A DNA stretch of 45,515 bases from an uncultured Bacteroides sp. (GCA_944320295.1 CALUGY010000013.1:1-45515), one strand, 5' to 3'; shown: positions 17,160-25,490, numbered from the stretch's first letter. A program made the numbers and translations. Notes: generated from the sequence alone by a model not told the origin.

Positions 17160-17176
17160 CACAACCGGACTGAAGC

Positions 17177-18115
17177 ATGAAACGGGGACGGATACTCGCG
17201 TGCAGCATGGCTGGGGCGGTACTGGCAACGGTACTGCTCCGCACGTTTGTGTGCACGTCATACAGCATACCCTCGGCAGGGATGGAGAACGTGCTGTACC
17301 GCGGAGAGCGTATAGTCGTGAACAAGTGGAGTTACGGCTTGCGCCTGCCCTGTGCCACGTGGTTCGGATACCATCGCATACGGGAGAGGCAGCCGCGACA
17401 CAAGGACATCATCGTCTTCAACAACCCGGGAAACCGCACCTGCCACACGCCCGACAGGAAGGAGGCATACATAGGACGCTGCGTGGGGCTCCCCGGAGAC
17501 ACCCTCATGGTGGGGCCGGACTATGCCCTGGGCACGCACGACTCCCCCTGGCCCGACCAGAAGATGCTCTACGCCTATCCCACACGGCGCGAGCGGCAGC
17601 TCGACGCGATGATGAGGGCACTCGACATACGTTCCTACGGGCTGATGGGACACGACTCACTGCGAAGCATCAGAAGCTTCAGCCGCAAGGAGTGGGACGC
17701 GTTGCACCGCGCCATGGGCGATACCTGTTGGCTCGTACCGGTAGAGGGACAGGCCGTGGCCGACACGTGCCTCCGCCCGCTAATCGTGCCGGGCAGGGGA
17801 CGGGACATCCCCGTGACACCCTGGAACAGAGTGCTGCTTTGCAACACCCTGGTCCTACATGAGGGACGGCAGGCGGAACTAAGGGGAGACACCCTCTATG
17901 TCGAGGGGAAGCCAGCCCCGGTGTGCCGTTTCACCAAGGACTACTACTGGGTGGTGCCCGCCAGCAACGCAAGCAACTCAGGCTCCCGCATCTACGGATT
18001 TGTGCCACACGACCACCTTATCGGCAGGGCCGCACTCATATGGCTCTCAAAGGAGCCGGGCACGGGACTGTTCAGCGGATACCGCTGGGACAGGATGCTC
18101 GCCACCATCCGATAA
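17177..18115 (+). CDS. S26 signal peptidase-like protein lacking the catalytic dyad
   Basis: A 312-residue paralogue of the gene just upstream. It has one N-terminal membrane segment (about 6-25), and the S26 boxes are recognisable but altered. The nucleophile box reads SIPSAGMENVL, with Gly35 where Ser is expected. The Lys box reads AYIGRCVGLPGD, with Gly100 instead of Lys. The GDN box is replaced by VVPASNASNSGSR, although YGFVPHDHLIGRA is kept. The frame is intact, so this is not simple decay. It may be a non-catalytic partner of signal peptidase, or may use another residue such as Ser33; both are inference. It lies between lepB and the WbqC-family gene, probably in one transcript. Confidence 0.85.
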   Translation: MKRGRILACSMAGAVLATVLLRTFVCTSYSIPSAGMENVLYRGERIVVNKWSYGLRLPCATWFGYHRIRERQPRHKDIIVFNNPGNRTCHTPDRKEAYIGRCVGLPGDTLMVGPDYALGTHDSPWPDQKMLYAYPTRRERQLDAMMRALDIRSYGLMGHDSLRSIRSFSRKEWDALHRAMGDTCWLVPVEGQAVADTCLRPLIVPGRGRDIPVTPWNRVLLCNTLVLHEGRQAELRGDTLYVEGKPAPVCRFTKDYYWVVPASNASNSGSRIYGFVPHDHLIGRAALIWLSKEPGTGLFSGYRWDRMLATIR

Positions 18116-18136
18116 CACCCTAACACACATACGTAC

Positions 18137-18781
18137 ATGACCCGAATCGTCTTACCAACGGCATACCTCGCGCCGGTGGAATATTACGCCTGGATACTGG
18201 CGTGCGGCAACGCAATGATAGAGGTATGTGACCACTACACCAAGCAGTCTTACCGCAACCGATGCACCATAGCGACACAGGCCGGCCGCCAGCACCTTAC
18301 CATACCCGTCACAGGCACGGGAGGGGAGAAGTGCCCCGTGCGTGACATCCGCATCTCCGGGCACGGCAACTGGCGACACCTGCATTGGACTGCCCTGGAG
18401 AGTGCCTACAACCACACCCCCTTCTTCGAGTACTACCGCGACGACTTCCTGCCTTTCTACCGGGAGGACATGTGCGTATCTCTGGCCGACTTCAACCTGG
18501 GACTGCTGCGCCTGACATGCGGCCTGCTCGGCATCGAGGCAAGCATCACGCCGACGGACACCTACGTGGCGGACTACGGGACAGGCACGCTCGACCTGCG
18601 TGAAAAGATACATCCCAAACGCGACTGGCGCACGCTCGACCCCGCCTTCCAGCCACGGGAGTATTACCAGGTGTTCTCGGCACGGCACGGCTTCCTCCCC
18701 AATATGAGTATCGCCGACTTGTTATTCAACATGGGGCCCGAAGCATTGCTTGTGTTGAGGGATTCCCTGCGTCTCCCGTGA
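18137..18781 (+). CDS. WbqC family protein
   Basis: A 214-residue protein recognised as WbqC-like from VLPTAYLAPVEYYAWILACG, TKQSYRNRC, LTIPVTG, the HLHWTALESAYNHTPFFEYY segment and the C-terminal YYQVFSARHGFLPNMSIADL and LLFNMGP. WbqC proteins are linked to surface polysaccharide or small-molecule modification in some loci, but a reaction is not established for this branch. In Bacteroidetes the gene often follows signal peptidase, as here, 21 bases after the paralogue. There is no signal peptide. Confidence 0.85.
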   Translation: MTRIVLPTAYLAPVEYYAWILACGNAMIEVCDHYTKQSYRNRCTIATQAGRQHLTIPVTGTGGEKCPVRDIRISGHGNWRHLHWTALESAYNHTPFFEYYRDDFLPFYREDMCVSLADFNLGLLRLTCGLLGIEASITPTDTYVADYGTGTLDLREKIHPKRDWRTLDPAFQPREYYQVFSARHGFLPNMSIADLLFNMGPEALLVLRDSLRLP

Positions 18782-18874
18782 CGGCAGCAGACGGGACGGA
18801 CGTTCCGTGACATCCTGATGTGAAATATCGTGACACACGTGCGGTGCCGACGCGCCGCGCGGAGATGTGGTGCG

Positions 18875-18989
18875 GACACATACGTATGTGTCGGGTGGAG
18901 ACTTACGTATGTCTCGGCCTCACACTTACGTATGTGTCCGGTGGAGACTTACGTATGTGTCCGGAGGATACTTCCGTAGGTCTCTTTTT
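18875..18989 (+). repeat. Five-unit 23-bp palindrome array
   Basis: Units start at 18875, 18898, 18921, 18944 and 18967, exactly 23 bp apart. The first holds a perfect 18-bp palindrome, GACACATACGTATGTGTC. The next three keep CTTACGTATG at the centre, and the fifth is degenerate (CTTCCGTAGG) and runs into a T-stretch. The core TACGTA and the pitch differ from the 22-bp tetrads, so this is a separate family. Confidence 0.9.
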
Positions 18990-19208
18990 ATGTCTCCCGT
19001 GTATGTCGCGTATATCACAAATGCATTGACTGTCAATAGATTAGAATATGTGCGGTTATGAGGTGCGTTTCCCTCGATGAGTAGGACACGGGCAGGTTAT
19101 GGGTAGGGACACGTGTCTAAGAAAAGGTTTGACACGTGGGTATCAATCTGTATGAAAAAAGGGTGTAAAAAAGTGCCTCCCGTGTTAGGTTTTTTCGCCG
19201 GAAGTATG

Positions 19209-19216
19209 TATCTTTG
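19209..19216 (+). promoter_or_regulatory. -7 element upstream of the DUF5009 gene
   Basis: TATCTTTG, a full consensus match, with a run of six T at 19190-19195 in the -33 region. It lies 33 bases before the ATG and about 220 bases after the 23-bp array. Confidence 0.6.
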
Positions 19217-19249
19217 CCTGTGTAACCCCCAACTTTAATCGATAGACAA

Positions 19250-20434
19250 ATGAATGACTTGACACAGAAACGTATCGCGTCGGTGGACATATTCCGTGCG
19301 TTGACCATGTTTATCATGCTTTTCGTGAATGATATCCCCGGCCTGAGGGACGTGCCCCACACGTTGATGCATGCCGGTGTGTATGAGGACATGCTGGGCT
19401 TCTCAGACTTGGTGTTCCCCGCCTTTCTCTTTTGTATGGGAATGTCAGTCCCGCTTGCCATACAGACACGCTACCGTAAGGGTGACACGGTGTTGCAAGT
19501 GGCTGCCCACCTGTTTTGGCGGACTGTCGCCCTCATAGCCATGGGTCTCTTCTCCATCAATAGTGCGGGCGTGCCGGGCGGACTGTCCGGTGAGTGGTTC
19601 CGCCTGCTCATGGTGCTCGGCTTCTTCCTTGTTTGGGGAGTGTACCCCAAAGCCAGCGGTGCGAGGCTCGTGGTGTTCCGCGTGATGAAGTGGGCGGGTG
19701 TGGCGTTGCTCGCCGCGCTGGTGGTCTACAAGGACTTGGCGGGACAGCCGTTCCACACGGGCTGGTGGGGCATACTGGGCCTCATCGGGTGGACCTATGC
19801 GGTGTGCGCCTTGGTTTACTTGGTATCCGAGGGACAGTTCCGTAAGAACCTGGTGGCTTGGGTGGTGGTGATGCTCCTGGCCTTCCTTAGCCACACCGGG
19901 TGGGTGCCCGGTGACTGGGGGGTGCGCATTGTCTTGTTACCCTTCGTGCCAAGTGACTGGACCTTGCATGCCTTCGGCCTATCGGGACTGATGACGACTC
20001 TCGTCATGCAGCGGGTGGCCCGCAAGGAGGAGCCGTGGCCGTTCCTGCGTATCTTGCTGGTCATGGGAGCCGTGATGGCGCTGCTGGGTCTGGCGTGTCA
20101 CGGGCATTGGATTGTCTCGAAGATACAGGCCACGCCTACCTGGTTATTCTGGTGCCTTGCCTGGTTCTTCCCCCTCTTTGGGATGCTTTTCTGGCTGGCG
20201 GACACTAAAGGGAAGGGCCGGTGGTTCGACCTTATCAAGCCGGCCGGTACCGCTACGCTGACGTGCTACATACTGCCGTATGTGTGGTACGCCCTGCAAC
20301 AGATGTGGGGACTGGCCTGGCCGGACTGTCTGCGGGCCGGTTGGCCGGGACTGTTGAAGTCACTCGTCTATGCCTTGGTCATCGTGTTGCTAACGGGTGT
20401 GCTGGTGCGCTTCAAGGTGAAGCTCAAGGTATAG
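19250..20434 (+). CDS. DUF5009 / acyltransferase-like multi-pass membrane protein
   Basis: A 394-residue inner-membrane protein with about ten hydrophobic helices. The N-terminus RIASVDIFRALTMFIMLFVN, then a segment with DIPGLRDVP and GFSDLVFPAFLFCMGMSVP, matches the DUF5009/DUF1624 group, distant relatives of heparan-alpha-glucosaminide N-acetyltransferase. Members are presumed to move an acyl group across the membrane onto a sugar, but the substrate is unknown here. It has its own promoter and follows the unusual 23-bp array, which may regulate it. Codon use looks richer in G-ending codons than in the hmu genes, but I have not measured this. Confidence 0.8.
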   Translation: MNDLTQKRIASVDIFRALTMFIMLFVNDIPGLRDVPHTLMHAGVYEDMLGFSDLVFPAFLFCMGMSVPLAIQTRYRKGDTVLQVAAHLFWRTVALIAMGLFSINSAGVPGGLSGEWFRLLMVLGFFLVWGVYPKASGARLVVFRVMKWAGVALLAALVVYKDLAGQPFHTGWWGILGLIGWTYAVCALVYLVSEGQFRKNLVAWVVVMLLAFLSHTGWVPGDWGVRIVLLPFVPSDWTLHAFGLSGLMTTLVMQRVARKEEPWPFLRILLVMGAVMALLGLACHGHWIVSKIQATPTWLFWCLAWFFPLFGMLFWLADTKGKGRWFDLIKPAGTATLTCYILPYVWYALQQMWGLAWPDCLRAGWPGLLKSLVYALVIVLLTGVLVRFKVKLKV

Positions 20435-20489
20435 ATGCGTATAAGTATATAAAAGGTACGCGTACATTATTATATAAGGGAAAAGGACG

Positions 20490-21095
20490 ATGAAACCCCA
20501 GTTGCACTTGGAACCTCCGGGCGGCGCACGTAGCATACTGCTCCACTCCTGCTGCGCCCCCTGCTCCACAGCCATTGTGGAGTGCATGTTGGACAACGGC
20601 CTCCGTCCGACGCTGTTCTACTACAATCCGAACATTTTCCCACGGGAGGAATACGACATCCGCAAGGCAGAGGCCACCCGCTTCGCCCGTGCCAATGGCC
20701 TCGACATTGTGGACGGGGACTATGACCACGCCCGTTGGTTGCAGCAGGTGTCAGGCTTGGAGCACGAGCCGGAGAGAGGTGCGAGGTGCCAGGAGTGTTT
20801 CGTGTGCCGCCTCATGGCCACCGCGGCCTACGCCTCCCGGCATGGCTTTGTGACATTTGCCACCACCCTCGCCTCATCGCGGTGGAAAAGTATGGAACAG
20901 GTGGACCGTGCCGGACGTGCGGCACAAGAGGCCTTCCCCGGCACACAGTACTGGAGTCACAATTGGCGCCGGGGCGGGTTGCAAGAGCGACGCAACGAGT
21001 TACTCCGGCAATATGCGTTCTACAACCAACGGTACTGCGGGTGCGAGTTCAGCCTGCAAGCCAGGCTGCGCCACGAGGAAGAGAGGGGAAGATAG
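20490..21095 (+). CDS. queH: Epoxyqueuosine reductase QueH
   Basis: A 201-residue enzyme of the last step of queuosine tRNA modification, converting epoxyqueuosine to queuosine. QueH (formerly DUF208) replaces the cobalamin-dependent QueG. The Cys motifs for the iron-sulfur cluster and redox pair are present: HSCCAPC (C21, C22, C25), RCQECFVC (C100, C103, C106) and the C-terminal YCGCEFS. FYYNPNIFPREEY is also typical. It is cytoplasmic. It starts 55 bases after the DUF5009 gene and converges on the M16 gene with one base between stops, leaving no room for a terminator. Confidence 0.93.
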   Translation: MKPQLHLEPPGGARSILLHSCCAPCSTAIVECMLDNGLRPTLFYYNPNIFPREEYDIRKAEATRFARANGLDIVDGDYDHARWLQQVSGLEHEPERGARCQECFVCRLMATAAYASRHGFVTFATTLASSRWKSMEQVDRAGRAAQEAFPGTQYWSHNWRRGGLQERRNELLRQYAFYNQRYCGCEFSLQARLRHEEERGR

Positions 21096-21096
21096 A

Positions 21097-22341
21097 TCAG
21101 ACGTACTCCAGCACGGACAGGCGTTCCTCACAGAAGATGTCCTGCGCCACCCTCCGCACGTCCCCCACGGAAATGTGCCTTATACGGTTGAATACCTCAG
21201 CGGGTGAGTCATACTTGCCGTAGTGCAGGAACGCCTTGGCCATGGCGAGGGCATTGTTCTCGTTGCTGTCCGACGCCACGCCTATCTGTCCGATGAGCTG
21301 TTTCTTGGCTGCCTCGAGCTGTCGCACGGTCAGCCCGTTGTCACGGATGCGTCGCAGCTCGTCCAGAGTGAGGCGTGTGCAGCGTTGCCTGTCCCTTTTG
21401 TCGCAGCCGAAATACACGGAGAACAGGCCGGTGTCGGTATAGGAAGTGAGGTTCGACTCCACGTTGTACACCAGTCCCCTCCTCTCACGGAGCGCGACGT
21501 TCAGGCGGCTATTCATGCCCGGTCCCCCCAGTAGGTTGTTGATGAGGTAAAGCGTGGTACGCCGGGGGTCATATGCGTCATACGCGCGCGTACCTATTAT
21601 AATATGTGCCTGGTGGGTGTCCCGGTGCAGGGTGCGGTGTTCCGCGTCATGGGGCAGGGGCCTGGTGCGTGCCTGCGGCCCGGTGCCACGCGGCACATCC
21701 CCCGTATGCCTCACGGCCAACCGGTGCACGGTGTCAAAGGGGATGTCGCCCGCCACGAACAGCACCATGTTGTCCGGCCGGTAGTATCTGTGGGTGAATG
21801 CCTCCGCGTCCTGTCCGGTGAACTCCCTGAGGCGTGTGGGGTTGCCAAGTATGTTCCGTCCGAGCGCGTGACCCCGGAACATGAGGTCCTCGAAGTCGTC
21901 GAATATCAGCTCGGAAGGCGTGTCTTCGTACGACTGTATCTCGTCCAATATCACCTCCGCCTCCCGTGCCACTTCATGCCCGGGAAACGTGGAGTGGAAC
22001 ACGATGTCCGCCAGTAAGTCCACCGCCCTGGCAAAGTCCTTTGCGAGGAAGGAACAGTAAACTATGGTCTCCTCCTTGTTGGTAAAGGCGTTCAGGTCCC
22101 CGCCTACGTTCTCCATCCGGTTCAATATGTGCCAGGCCTTCCTCCTGCGTGTCCCCTTGAACAGGAGATGCTCGACAAAGTGTGCCATACCGTGCTCCCG
22201 CTCCTCTTCGTCGCGCGTCCCTGCGTTGATGGCAAAGCCGCAGTAGGCCACCTGTCCGTGCAGGGGCTTGTGTATGACACGCAAGCCATTGTCCAGCGTG
22301 CAGGTGCCGTAGTCAGGGGTTGTCAGCTGCTGATGTTCCAT
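21097..22341 (-). CDS. M16 family zinc peptidase
   Basis: A 414-residue single-unit member of the M16 family (processing-peptidase type). The inverted zinc motif HFVEH gives H54, E57 and H58, and the third ligand fits E134 in VILDEIQSYED, about 75 residues later, as in the family. NAFTNKEETIVY is also typical. The C-terminal half (about 190-400, with GGPGMNSRLNVALRERRGLVYNV split over the family R/Y motif) is the second M16 domain. No signal peptide is visible, so it is likely cytoplasmic. It has a strong Shine-Dalgarno site, unusual in this phylum, and a divergent promoter region shared with the SIS gene. Confidence 0.92.
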   Translation of the reverse strand: MEHQQLTTPDYGTCTLDNGLRVIHKPLHGQVAYCGFAINAGTRDEEEREHGMAHFVEHLLFKGTRRRKAWHILNRMENVGGDLNAFTNKEETIVYCSFLAKDFARAVDLLADIVFHSTFPGHEVAREAEVILDEIQSYEDTPSELIFDDFEDLMFRGHALGRNILGNPTRLREFTGQDAEAFTHRYYRPDNMVLFVAGDIPFDTVHRLAVRHTGDVPRGTGPQARTRPLPHDAEHRTLHRDTHQAHIIIGTRAYDAYDPRRTTLYLINNLLGGPGMNSRLNVALRERRGLVYNVESNLTSYTDTGLFSVYFGCDKRDRQRCTRLTLDELRRIRDNGLTVRQLEAAKKQLIGQIGVASDSNENNALAMAKAFLHYGKYDSPAEVFNRIRHISVGDVRRVAQDIFCEERLSVLEYV

Positions 22342-22348
22342 GCGGATT

Positions 22349-22356
22349 CCTCCTTT
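22349..22356 (-). promoter_or_regulatory. Strong Shine-Dalgarno site of the M16 gene
   Basis: AAAGGAGG on the minus strand, seven bases before the ATG at 22341. Bacteroidetes genes rarely carry such sites; it confirms the start codon. Confidence 0.6.
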
Positions 22357-22366
22357 TTAACCGCCG

Positions 22367-22374
22367 CAAAAATA
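22367..22374 (-). promoter_or_regulatory. -7 element for the M16 gene
   Basis: TATTTTTG on the minus strand, a TAnnTTTG match, about 26 bases before the start codon. Confidence 0.45.
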
Positions 22375-22386
22375 CAACAAAAGTCA

Positions 22387-22416
22387 TTGCTGTTTATGGA
22401 AAATTACAGATATTTG
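22387..22416 (+). promoter_or_regulatory. Possible promoter of the SIS/PfkB pair
   Basis: TTG (22387-22389) and GATATTTG (22409-22416) are 19 bases apart. The -7 box has one mismatch to TAnnTTTG. Confidence 0.35.
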
Positions 22417-22484
22417 CGCAAGCTAAACAGAAGCGCTCAGTTTAGCACGACAACGAAGGATAACCCGTATAAAACCCAAATAGA

Positions 22485-23090
22485 ATGACTGCTGACATCA
22501 AACAACTCCTGCAGAAGGAGGCACAGGCCGTGCTCGGCATCCCCGTGACCGACGCCTATGAGAGAGCGGTGGAGCTCATCGTGGAACACGTGCACCGGCG
22601 CAAGGGCAAGCTGGTGACGTCAGGCATGGGAAAGGCCGGCCAAATAGCCATGAACATAGCCACCACGTTCTGTTCGACAGGCATACCGTCCGTATTCCTC
22701 CACCCCAGCGAGGCACAGCACGGTGACCTTGGCATCCTCCAGCCCAACGACCTGCTGCTGTTCATATCCAACTCCGGCAAGACACGTGAGATAGTGGAAC
22801 TGACCCAACTGGCACGCAACCTGGATCCCACGTTGAAGTTCATCGTCATCACAGGCAATCCCGACAGCCCGCTGGCCAAGGAGTCCGACGTATGCCTCAG
22901 CACGGGACACCCGGACGAGGTATGCGCCCTGGGCATGACTCCCACCACGTCGACCACCGTGATGACCGTCATAGGCGACATACTCGTAGTAGAGACCATG
23001 AAGCGGACAGGCTTCACCATCGAGGACTATTCCAAGCGCCACCACGGCGGATACTTGGGAGAAAAATCACGCTCACTATGCGAAAAGTAA
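22485..23090 (+). CDS. SIS-domain sugar-phosphate isomerase, KpsF/GutQ-like without CBS domains
   Basis: A 201-residue SIS-domain protein. KLVTSGMGKAGQIAMNIATT, the SEAQHGDLGIL segment, FISNSGKTREIVEL and the ALGMTPTTSTT stretch are the KpsF/GutQ (arabinose-5-phosphate isomerase) signature. Full-length KdsD carries two C-terminal CBS domains (about 320 residues). This one stops just after the SIS fold, at YLGEKSRSLCEK. It could make arabinose 5-phosphate for Kdo or act on another sugar phosphate. The kinase gene downstream starts inside its last codons (13-base overlap), so the two enzymes are probably made together and act on the same sugar. Confidence 0.88.
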   Translation: MTADIKQLLQKEAQAVLGIPVTDAYERAVELIVEHVHRRKGKLVTSGMGKAGQIAMNIATTFCSTGIPSVFLHPSEAQHGDLGILQPNDLLLFISNSGKTREIVELTQLARNLDPTLKFIVITGNPDSPLAKESDVCLSTGHPDEVCALGMTPTTSTTVMTVIGDILVVETMKRTGFTIEDYSKRHHGGYLGEKSRSLCEK

Positions 23091-24019
23091 TCGGGATAGG
23101 CGAGACGATACTCGACGTTATCTTCCGCGACGGGCAGCCCTCGCATGCCGTGCCGGGAGGCTCCGTGTTCAACGGGCTTGTGTCGCTGTCGCGCACGGGA
23201 GTCCCCGTGTGTTTCATCAGCGAACTGGGGCAAGACCGCGTGGGTGGCCTGATACTGGAGTTCATGCGCCGCAACGGCATGGACACCCGCTACATGGAGG
23301 TGTATCCCGGTGCCAAGTCGCCCGTGTCGCTGGCCTTCCTTAACGAGGACAACGACGCGGACTATACCTTCTACAAGGACTTCCCCATCCGGAGGCCGGA
23401 CGCCGACTATCCCGAAATAGCCGAAGACGACATCGTGGTGATAGGCTCGTTCTACGCGCTCGACCCTGCCACACGCGGCAAGGTGACGGGATTGCTCGAA
23501 CTGGCCTGCGAACGGAAGGCCATCGTCTACTACGACCCGAACTTCCGCGCCCCGCACAAGGAAGAGGCACTCCGCCTGGCACCCACCATCATCGAGAACC
23601 TGGAATATGCCGACATCGTGCGCGGTTCACGCGAAGACTTCCACTACATGTACGGGCTGGACGATGCGGACAAGGTGTATGCCGACAAAATACAGTTCTA
23701 CTGCCCCACCTTCCTCTACAGCACGGGCGGCGGACGGGTTTCCCTGCGCACCGCCACCGTGCGCAAGGATTACGACGTGCCACAGGTGAAGACCGTCAGT
23801 ACCATAGGCGCGGGAGACAACTTCAACGCCGGCATCATCTATGGGCTGCTGGCCAACGGCGTGCGCCGCGACACGCTGGCCACGGCCGACGAAGCCACAT
23901 GGGACAAGATTCTGCAATGCGGCATGGCCTTTGCCCGCGAAGTGTGCCAAAGCACGGACAACTACGTACCGTCCCAATTCGCGACGCAATTCAACTACAG
24001 GGAACCCCTTGCCGAATAG
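23078..24019 (+). CDS. PfkB family carbohydrate kinase
   Basis: A 313-residue ribokinase-family sugar kinase. The N-terminal GIGETILDVIF and GGSVFNGLVSLSRTG match PfkB signature 1. The ATP/anion-hole motif TIGAGDNFNAGIIYG with the catalytic Asp is present near 243-257. YDPNFRAPHK is also typical. It is annotated as fructokinase-like in many relatives, but substrate cannot be read from sequence. ATG 23078 is chosen; the longer frame runs back through the SIS gene. The overlap with that gene suggests a two-step sugar-phosphate path. Confidence 0.88.
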   Translation: MRKVIGIGETILDVIFRDGQPSHAVPGGSVFNGLVSLSRTGVPVCFISELGQDRVGGLILEFMRRNGMDTRYMEVYPGAKSPVSLAFLNEDNDADYTFYKDFPIRRPDADYPEIAEDDIVVIGSFYALDPATRGKVTGLLELACERKAIVYYDPNFRAPHKEEALRLAPTIIENLEYADIVRGSREDFHYMYGLDDADKVYADKIQFYCPTFLYSTGGGRVSLRTATVRKDYDVPQVKTVSTIGAGDNFNAGIIYGLLANGVRRDTLATADEATWDKILQCGMAFAREVCQSTDNYVPSQFATQFNYREPLAE

Positions 24020-24060
24020 GCTGCAAGCCCCGTTTATCTGCCACATTTTCCGCTTGCGGA

Positions 24061-24140
24061 CGCAACATGTCGCGAGCGCGGACGCAACGTGTTGCGCCCG
24101 TACTCCGTACACGTTGCGGGCAAGCTTCCGACACGTACGG
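24061..24140 (+). repeat. 22-bp palindrome tetrad, array D
   Basis: Units start at 24061, 24083, 24105 and 24127: CGCAACATGTCGCG, CGCAACGTGTTGCG, CCGTACACGTTGCG and TCCGACACGTACGG. The pitch is exactly 22 bp. Confidence 0.9.
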
Positions 24141-24285
24141 AGCAAACACCCTCAATACACCCCTGCGGCACCGCACGGAAAACAGTATTTAACAGCCACC
24201 ATCCCGCCTTGCCGGCAAACATTTAAAGTTAGAAAAAGAAAGCTAAAACCCGGTTTTCGCCTATACATTTTGCCAGGAAATGGGA

Positions 24286-24293
24286 TATATTTG
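24286..24293 (+). promoter_or_regulatory. -7 element upstream of the tyrosine phosphatase gene
   Basis: TATATTTG, a TAnnTTTG match, 28 bases before the ATG at 24322. The -33 region is weak. Confidence 0.45.
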
Positions 24294-24321
24294 CTCAAAA
24301 CAAGCCACTAACAGAGCGGTC

Positions 24322-25395
24322 ATGATGAACACAAAACCTATAACGCTGCTAATCCTTCCGCTGATTCTTGCCGCATGCGGCAAGTCGGCGCCACGTATCG
24401 CCGTGGTATGCGAGGAGAACAATGTGGGGAACTACATCATCAAATGGGAAACCATGCCCCGCTTGGAAGGCGACGTGAGAATCTACGCCTCGACCGACCC
24501 CGGCTACATCCCCGAAAACACACCGGCCGCAACGGCCAACATAACCGACCTGCGCACCACCGTGGTCAGCAACAATCCCACCCAGCGTTACTATTACACC
24601 GTGCTCTTTGCCGGAAAGCACCGGGTAAAAACGGCCACGCGCAACGTAAGCCTGCCCGGCATACAAAACTTCCGCGACATGGGCGGATACCCCGCCTATT
24701 CACAGCACAAGCAAGTACGCTGGGGCATGCTCTACCGTTCGGCCGAGATAGACACGCTCTACCCCGCCTCGCTACAGAAACTGAAAAACATGAGGCTCAA
24801 GACCATCATCGACCTGCGCGCGCCTTCGGAAAGCAAACGCTCGCCGCTGAAGGAAAAGGAATTCAACCTGGTCCGGATACCCATTGACGTGGGCGACCTG
24901 GAGAACGTGGTGAAAAACATCGACGAAGACCAGCTGACAAACGACACCGTATACCACATTGTGGAGCAAGCCAACCGGGAGATGATTTACAAGTACACCA
25001 AGGAATTCCGCAAGATATTCGACCTGCTCCTCGACAAAGACAACTACCCGCTCCTCATACATTGCTCTTCGGGCAAAGGGCGTACAGGTGTGGTGGCCGC
25101 CCTGATATTCTCCGCCCTCGGTGTGGACGAAGAAACCATCATGGACGACTACCGCCTCAGCAACAACTACTTCGACATCGCCTCGGCCTCACAGCAAGCT
25201 TACAGTCTGCCCGTCCCCTACCAAGAGGCCATCACCACGCTCTACTCGGCACACACAGAGTTCCTTAACGCCGCAAAGGATGCCGCAGAGTGCAGCTACG
25301 GCGACGTGGAAACCTACCTGCGCAAAGGCATCGGCCTCACGAAGGACGAAACGCGCGAACTGCGCGGCATCCTGCTCGAAGAAAGAGGGTTATAA
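24322..25395 (+). CDS. Lipoprotein tyrosine phosphatase
   Basis: A 357-residue lipoprotein: the signal peptide MMNTKPITLLILPLILAAC has lipobox Cys19. A fibronectin-like domain of about 85 residues follows (VGNYIIKWETMPRLEGDVRI to YYYTVLFAGKHRV). A Y_phosphatase3-type domain starts at GIQNFRDMGGYP and contains the Cys-x5-Arg loop HCSSGKGRTG (Cys248, Arg254). Such enzymes dephosphorylate tyrosine or other phosphate esters. The lipid anchor places this one outside the cytoplasm, so the target is unclear. An in-frame ATG at 24280 overlaps the -7 element and would bury the signal peptide, so 24322 is used. Confidence 0.88.
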   Translation: MMNTKPITLLILPLILAACGKSAPRIAVVCEENNVGNYIIKWETMPRLEGDVRIYASTDPGYIPENTPAATANITDLRTTVVSNNPTQRYYYTVLFAGKHRVKTATRNVSLPGIQNFRDMGGYPAYSQHKQVRWGMLYRSAEIDTLYPASLQKLKNMRLKTIIDLRAPSESKRSPLKEKEFNLVRIPIDVGDLENVVKNIDEDQLTNDTVYHIVEQANREMIYKYTKEFRKIFDLLLDKDNYPLLIHCSSGKGRTGVVAALIFSALGVDEETIMDDYRLSNNYFDIASASQQAYSLPVPYQEAITTLYSAHTEFLNAAKDAAECSYGDVETYLRKGIGLTKDETRELRGILLEERGL

Positions 25396-25451
25396 CTCCC
25401 CTCCAAAGAACAAATGTGCGCATTTATCACTATATTCCCGGTTTTTATGCG

Positions 25452-25459
25452 TATCTTTG
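25452..25459 (+). promoter_or_regulatory. -7 element upstream of the DEAD-box gene
   Basis: TATCTTTG, 31 bases before the ATG at 25491. Confidence 0.55.
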
Positions 25460-25490
25460 CGCCCGAAACATAAAGAGATACAAAGATTTA

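Larger units (their letters stand above)
18782..19249 (+). other. Intergenic region with a 23-bp palindrome array
   Basis: A 468-base gap. It contains the five-unit array at 18875-18989, a further isolated palindrome GACACGTGTC (19108-19117) and, near the end, the promoter of the DUF5009 gene. Short open frames here are made of the repeat and are not genes. Confidence 0.7.
24020..24321 (+). other. Intergenic region with array D and the phosphatase promoter
   Basis: A 302-base gap with the tetrad at 24061-24140, an AAACACCC-type flank after it, A/T-rich sequence and a -7 element. I see no gene. Confidence 0.65.

Noticed and set aside
17177-18115. The second signal peptidase as a pseudogene
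   Set aside because: The frame is complete, the S26 fold boxes persist and the spacing to neighbours is operon-like. Only the catalytic residues differ, which fits a functional non-catalytic paralogue better.
20456-20465. An isolated GTACGCGTAC palindrome before queH as a ninth array
   Set aside because: Only one unit is present, with no partner at plus or minus 22 bp.
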